DNA of 64,000 nucleotides from Anthopleura xanthogrammica (lineage: Eukaryota > Cnidaria > Anthozoa > Actiniaria > Actiniidae): positions 9,960,486 through 10,024,485 of the forward strand of contig OZ025206.1 of the NCBI GenBank assembly GCA_964019055.1, written 5' to 3'. A program made the translations under genes and the position numbers. Numbering within the stretch: position 1 is the stretch's first letter; each line of letters begins with the position of its first letter. The notes under the pieces are model-generated. The model did no database searches. It was not told where the DNA came from and saw only the letters and a program-made list of their open reading frames with translations. Shown here one piece after another: positions 58,265 to 64,000 of this stretch.

Positions 58265-60678
58265 CTCCAGAGTCCACTCTATCATGCATCAATTTCCTGA
58301 TCATTTTAGTAATGTATTCACATAGACGACGAAGCGTTCTCGTGTCGTGTCGAGTCAGTCTAAGATTAATTTCATGTTTCAAAGGTATCTTGACGAGAAC
58401 GTCCAACACACACTGGGCAAATGTTATCATTATCTACAATCATTATTCAATCTTCCTTTAAGTAAAGAATGTAGGCTGGAAGGCTTGGATAGATGCACTC
58501 ATATTGAGTGCAAATCTATATATATATATACTTCAAAGTGCTATCAATAAATACTAATCAAATTGTCGTACAGCCTTTTTCCAATTCGAAAATATTGGGA
58601 GAATTCTGAGTTCTGATTGGCTATTGAAAGTCCAAGAAAGCAATTTAAATTTCCCAATGGAAACCGCATAAGATGAGATATTTTACCGACAATCGACTGC
58701 AGCCTATTGTGTCAAGATTCGGGTGAATCGCTATCCAATCCACGACCTGGATTACAATTTTGTGTGTTATCAAAGATTACGTTCATCCTACTTGAAAACT
58801 CATCAACGCAAGGAATCTTCACTTTCAACCGAATGTCTGGATATTTTTTCGAGAAAATGAAATATTTTTCAAAGTGAAAAATGAATGAGCGAGTTTTTGT
58901 GAACGTTACTGTAACATCTTGTTAATGTCCATACCTTTCTTGCATTGGGTTAATTGGCAACAAGGAGCTAAAGTAAGTACTAAAATTTGATTTACATTCC
59001 CATTGGTAATTAGTTTATATTATCACAGGAGTTCTTGTCGTAGCCAGCTTTTTCATATACTCTTCTATATTAAGAACTACAAAACAACAAGATTCTAAAA
59101 TATAAAAAAGTGGAACCGAGTGACGAGATGATCCCAAGAATCGCTTTTCGTCCTTCGCTCATCATTCCTTCAGTCTCTCCTGGCTCTCCTTCTCTGTTAC
59201 TCTGCTTTGAATTCTTATTTTAACTTCCCCAAAAAAAGGAATTTAAAGATCGAAGTAGGGAATATCGACAGGCCACTACTATGAAAGCTAAATCCATACG
59301 AATAGACGATATTTTTTTACTTTCGACTCGTATCGTTTTCGCGATTTCTTGACTGTGTGGAAACATTCTTGACTCGAAATACTTCAACTTCCCCTTCAAT
59401 ACATCGTCCAAAATGTTGGCCATTCCATTCTATTCTACTATCCACAAACAACTTTAAAATGATTTTATTATTGCTACAATATACGAAAATATTTGTGTCA
59501 TTGAATCTCAACTTATTTAATTTCCAGACAAAATTCTCTTTTTTGATCTCTTTCCTTCAAATAACATATACCTCGGTTTCTTTGATATTTTACTTCATAT
59601 TTGCTTTAACCGACCGAAAAAACCTTTATTTGTTTAGTATTTTACTATTCATTTTATTTAAGAACACAAAGAGGAGTTTCTGGCTGCAACCACCTTGTTT
59701 ATTTATTGATGATTTTTGTCCTTTTTCACTACGTATGATAATTAGAAACTCATCTTTTTTGAGTCAAAAATTACTTTCCTCCATCATTTTTTCATATCAG
59801 AAATCTTATCTTGTGTTGAGAGAAACGCAAAATGTTTTTAAGTATTATGAGTATTAATTATAATTAAAGACGTGGAGACCCGCTGAGAACCTTAAGGATT
59901 CAGAAATACAATTTTTCCTTGGTGAAAACTTCGTGGAAATAAATAATTGTGGTAAAAAAATAGTTTGAATCGAATTCCCTGACACCTATCACGTGATAAT
60001 AACCGTTCTCACTTCGTCATTCGAAACTGATTAAAAAACTTATCTCACTTTGCAAGTAGTGTAAGGAATGAGTGAAAAAATGCCTGTACAACCAGTTCAT
60101 GTTTCTATACGTCGTGGCTCTAGTTCCATTTGTCTGTAATCCCTTCCAGTACAGGCCTTTCACATCAGGTATCCTCCACTCTATACTTTCATTAGCGGGC
60201 AAGTTCTACTCATTTTGCCAGAAAAGGGAAATTATCGATATCTAAGTGTTTTTTTTTGAAATAATTTTATTCACTGTACGACCTGTGCTAACATATTTAA
60301 GCGAACTACTTCAGTTGTTTAAGATAAAGTTCCTTGATTCAAATAAAACTGCTTTTTGTATGAATAGAAAAGATTGTGTAGTTGTGTGTCATGGACCAAT
60401 ACTGACAGCAGCAACAATGGCGACGACTACGAAACGCGACAAACTACGACAGTAACAAGAATTCGTGATTGAAAACATTCGTAGTAAAGTATTTATGAGT
60501 CTGTGGCATCATTTTGATTAAAGGTGACTTAATATTTTAACGCAATATCATATGTCATCCGAAAACCGGTGTCGTATTTAAAATTTAGCCATAATCATAA
60601 TTCTCGCTGGTATACACGTATTAGTAACTCGCTTAGACGAACGGACACTACCTTAGTACGAACACTCCGGTATACTAT

Positions 60679-60821
60679 AGGCCTTTTCTGAATTCGAAAA
60701 AACAGGATGCATTGTGGTCTAGCTTTGGTACAAACAACACCATATAAGGCATGATGAACAAAAGATGTTTGTACCGAAGCCAGACCACAATGCACCATGT
60801 TTCGTATCTCAGAAAAGGTCT
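60679..60821. repeat. AGGCCTTTTCTGAATTCG foldback, copy 2
   Basis: The left arm AGGCCTTTTCTGAATTCG...ATTGTGGTCTAGCTTTGGTA is inverted as TACCGAAGCCAGACCACAAT...CTCAGAAAAGGTCT. It is better preserved than the copy at 57494. Confidence 0.8.
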
Positions 60822-61257
60822 AATTATGGAAGCTTGTTTTCGTCCTAGTAATGCACTCTATACTTTTATATTATTTTTTCCCGTTTATACGAACACTGTT
60901 TCTTTGAAGTACAACTACTCCTCTTTCCGGACAACCTGTCTTAAAAATACGGAAATCGTTTCTGACTCGGTAAGCGATGATGTACATCAAACTATTACAG
61001 TATCCCGCTTAACATAGACTTTTCTTCTGGTCCCCTCAGTGTCCCTATTAACGGGTTTCGACTTAATTCACATCTAGTTATAATCAAGCCCAAATCTCTC
61101 GTCAAAGCCAACCAGCATGGCGGCTATGACGTCACATTCCTATGCCCACAATGTCGTTTAGAATGCGGTCTTCCCTTTGAAAAACGAATATCTAAATAAC
61201 ACATGCACGATCCAGTCTAGTAAACTCGAAATATTTCCTTCAGTTTTAGATGACCAA

Positions 61258-61776
61258 ATGGATATATTGGTAATCACCATATTAAGTATAGTTGCTGGCA
61301 TCTTACTGGCATCGATTGCCGCGTCTGGTGTCTACTACGTGTTCAAGACCAGGCACGACAAACAGTCACAATCACAGAAAGATGGCGCACAGAAAAAGAA
61401 ACTTGTCCTGCCACATGATGACTCGTATGTGATTTATAAAGATGAGTCTCTGGTTGATATAGAGAGTGTTGCGGTGCAGCCAGAGACTAGAAGACCGATA
61501 CTGTCCCCGGATGATGTCTACCCACCGGTAAAGGAAGAAGAACAAGATGACTTTCTGTTGGAGAGTTTAGAAATGGACTACAGTTCTAGCGGTGGAATGC
61601 CTCCGGTAAGATATTACTTTTAATTAACTAATTGATTTAAAAAAAGATATTACTTTGTTTGTTTTCATGTTGTCATAACTTTATCAAATGCGGCTCAAGT
61701 TTACATTCTCTAATAATTAACGTTTATCATCATCATCACCATCATCACCATCATCATCATCATCACCATCATCACC

Positions 61777-61807
<31 letters not shown>

Positions 61808-63361
61808 CCATCATCAGGATCATCATCACCATTGTTATGGTTATTATTGTCAAATTAGTTATTAATCAATTACTTAAATCAGTGTTTTAATCCACAGGAC
61901 GAAATGGTTGAACGACGAGGATCTCTAGAATTTTTGCTGCATTTCTATCAGCTAAGGTAAGTAGCTTTGAAAAGATCAGCTTAATCACCTCTTGTGGACC
62001 TTATTATTAGTTTGTAAGGATAGCATGAACTTTCTCACGCGGCGCAGCCATATAACCCCCCGAGATAGCCTAGCATTTCGCGAGTGATTCACGATGAGCT
62101 GTCGACCAAGGCATAAACAAAGCTATCGTCCATCTTGCCCAAATCCAGTATGTGATCGTTTTGTACGATGATGGGCAGTTGATGCTATAGCTTTACTTGT
62201 CTCAGGTATTCTTTTAACTGCCAAAGATAAACAAAGGGCGTAAAGATGGAGTATGGAAGTGCACGTTATTTCTGTTCATCCACTAATATTTGTTACTGAT
62301 CTCCTCGCTCCACAGTTCCACCATGACCTTAACGCTGGTTCGTTTATCTAACCTTCCAAGAAGACTTGACACCAATCATTCGCCAGACCCACTAGTTGAG
62401 CTAGAGGTGAAATATGGCCATGACGGTAAAGTAAAATCCGAGATATACCAAAACACTTGCAATCCTCACATGTACGAGAGCTTCCGATTTGAGATTCCTG
62501 TCAACGATCTCGGCAACCAGACACTCTGTTTCCGCGTTATCGACATGATGGAAACAGGTATACCCGAGCCGAAACCACCGACACCGCCTCCTCCACAGAA
62601 GGGGAAAAAGCGTGAACCACCACCCCCTCCTCCACCTCCACCCCCTCCGCCACCCCCTACGCTTATAGGTATTGTCACCGTTCCTCTTGCAAGTGTACCC
62701 ATGAAGAAGTTACTATCCGACACTGAGATTACCATCGTGCGGGACATCATTAAGCTCAAACGGAAGCGCCAGTTGGTTGATGTAATGGAAAGCACTGCAG
62801 TCGATCCTGTAATGTCTACTACGACCGAGGAGGAAGGTGTTGATACTGAAGATGCCATGACGGCGGATTCAAGTACAGAGGTGTCAGAAGCAACCGCCAT
62901 AGATTTCTTTGAAAAGGTAACCTTATCAGTTTGCAGTAACGTTATCAGTTTGCAGTAATGTTATCAGTTTTCTAGCGATGGGTTCTCATTCTCAACCTGT
63001 ATGGGTTTCAAGTCTAGAAGACTAGACGCTGCACAATGGAGTATATGTTTTGTTCTATACCCAAATATCATAGAATGGCAGAATATACTAAGAATCATAT
63101 CTCAGAGTAGTTTCATTAAACCTGGAATAATGGTGCAGTTCATTGAATGAATGCGTGTAATATATTTTCAGGCTGAAGAAGAAGCAAGCGGCGAAGAAAT
63201 GCCCCTCGTTCGACCGTCCGTAAGTTTCGCAACAGAAGACCCCGACCAAGCCGGGCAAATGCTTCTGGTATCCCTGGCCTACTGGAAGCCCTCAGAAAAG
63301 TTGACTGTAGTCATCATGAAAGGAAGGAATCTCAAACTTATTGATAAAAATAGAAAACCAG
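61258..63361 (+). CDS. Synaptotagmin-like membrane protein, 3'-partial, with polyproline-interrupted C2A domain
   Basis: Exons 61258-61605, 61898-61956, 62316-62916 and 63172-63361 join in frame (about 400 residues); the last ends at a GTAAGT donor and the gene runs past the window. I chose ATG 61258, the first in frame; an acceptor-like CTTCAG just upstream suggests a 5' UTR intron. A membrane span occupies residues 2-27 (MDILVITILSIVAGILLASI), followed by basic YYVFKTRHDK and a linker. C2A begins near RGSLEFLLHFYQL (about 123) with TLTLVRLSNLP, SPDPLVELEV, NPHMYESFRFEIP and LCFRVIDMMETG. Loop 3 then holds a proline insert (218-251, ending in 14 prolines) before IGIVTVPL. The start of C2B is visible (MLLVSLAYW...KLTVVIMKGRNLK). 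Synaptotagmins tether vesicles and sense calcium; the altered loop argues against normal calcium binding by C2A. Confidence 0.85.
61727..61830. repeat. (CAT/CAC)n microsatellite
   Basis: An imperfect ATC/ACC triplet array in the first intron of the synaptotagmin-like gene. It gives a spurious poly-histidine frame. Confidence 0.95.
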
Positions 63362-63844
63362 GTAAGTGGTGGTTACAAGGTGATCCTGTGAAGCGGCACA
63401 GAGGAGAATGGCATGAGATGAGCTACTCTTGCTTTCCTTCAGCCCTCTTCAGTCCCACTTGGTGTAATGTCTTCCCTTCAGTGTCCCTTACACCACTGCG
63501 TAAGCTAGAATACGATTTTGAATGATTAGAGTTAACATGCACATTGCATGTTTGTGTGGATTTTTTTTTCAAGAAAGACTTTTGGTCGCGGCTCCTGCAA
63601 TTACACGGTTCTTCATTTAGAATGCCCGTTTGATATGTGCAAACAGTTTCTGGGTTTCGTTATCGTTTTTGTCTTGGAAGTCGAGGCTTTCAAGGTTAGC
63701 TCGCGAAATTCCTTGGATCAAAATTACGGATCATTATGCATCCCAGGATTTAATAATCCAGAATATGTTGATTGTAAAACTCAATCATTGGGTAGTTACG
63801 TATGCATCAAAGTGCACGGCAGTACATCAGTCCTTGAAGGTACG

Positions 63845-63990
63845 CATGCGGCAATACGAGCAACAAAATCGTGCAACTTGTCGCGCAACATTGTTGCGTT
63901 GCAAGTTGCAGAGAGAATGCTGCTTAAATTACCACCTCGCGTAACAACACAATTTTGTTGCGCTACTTTGTTGCAGAAGTAGAGGCTCTT
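63845..63990. repeat. GCAAC-rich MITE family copy
   Basis: CATGCGGCAATACGAGCAAC, GTGCAACTTGTCGCGCAACA and later inverted GTTGC words match copies at 52205 and 29790. It lies in the intron after the last visible exon of the synaptotagmin-like gene. Confidence 0.55.
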
Positions 63991-64000
63991 TCTACTCTCT

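Larger units (their letters stand above)
49240..61257. other. 12-kb intergenic region without recognisable genes
   Basis: No conserved coding block is seen on either strand. Contents are dispersed repeats listed separately (51540, 52205, 52532, 53075, 57494, 57614, 58090, 60679). The 53130-57480 stretch is AT-rich and featureless to me. Part may be upstream sequence or a 5' UTR intron of the synaptotagmin-like gene. Confidence 0.5.

Noticed and set aside
59357..59857. 166-codon hydrophobic frame
   Set aside because: Phe/Leu/Ile-rich as expected from AT-rich random DNA, with no domain, repeat or splice context supporting it.
61659..61865. Poly-histidine frame
   Set aside because: It comes from a CAT/CAC microsatellite in an intron of the synaptotagmin-like gene.

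Overview
This window is eukaryotic and almost certainly from an animal nuclear genome. Its genes are split by GT-AG introns. Two conserved metazoan genes, TFIP11 and UBE2Z, can be read through exon by exon, and the non-coding DNA carries tRNA-derived SINEs, L2/CR1-like LINE remnants, hAT-type MITEs, many foldback elements and very long tetranucleotide microsatellites. The base composition and repeat style look like a cnidarian, perhaps a coral or sea anemone. That assignment is my inference and rests on no decisive marker.

Layout, left to right. (1) 278-11718, + strand: TFIP11, the G-patch spliceosome-disassembly factor. 26 exons are visible and the 5' end lies outside the window. One intron holds a 779-bp (CCAT)n array. 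(2) 12757-29282, - strand: an unrecognised giant gene. A short exon encodes a single membrane span. It splices in phase 0 to one 13.6-kb exon of higher-order repeats built around RRSS...W boxes (about 4,620 residues). Its 3' end is broken by a 20-bp tandem duplication, an out-of-frame deletion and a nonsense codon. (3) 30430-37278, - strand: a second unrecognised gene of the same design. A membrane-span exon splices in phase 0 to one 3.1-kb exon encoding 24 acidic repeats of 35 or 21 residues. Its 3.6-kb intron holds a compound foldback element, a SINE and two LINE fragments. (4) 40235-46729, - strand: UBE2Z, a ubiquitin/FAT10 E2, complete in seven exons, with a (GAAA)n tract about 90 bp upstream of its ATG. 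(5) 46730-61257: about 14.5 kb with no recognisable gene, holding many foldback elements and a 43-bp minisatellite. (6) 61258-63361 and beyond, + strand: the 5' part of a synaptotagmin-like membrane protein whose first C2 domain has a proline-rich insertion in the calcium-binding loop 3.

The most novel content is the neighbouring pair of repeat-tail membrane proteins. They share exon layout, intron phase, predicted topology and acidic tandem-repeat tails, but not repeat sequence. TFIP11 and UBE2Z have no evident functional link to them. Nothing indicates an operon or a prokaryotic system.
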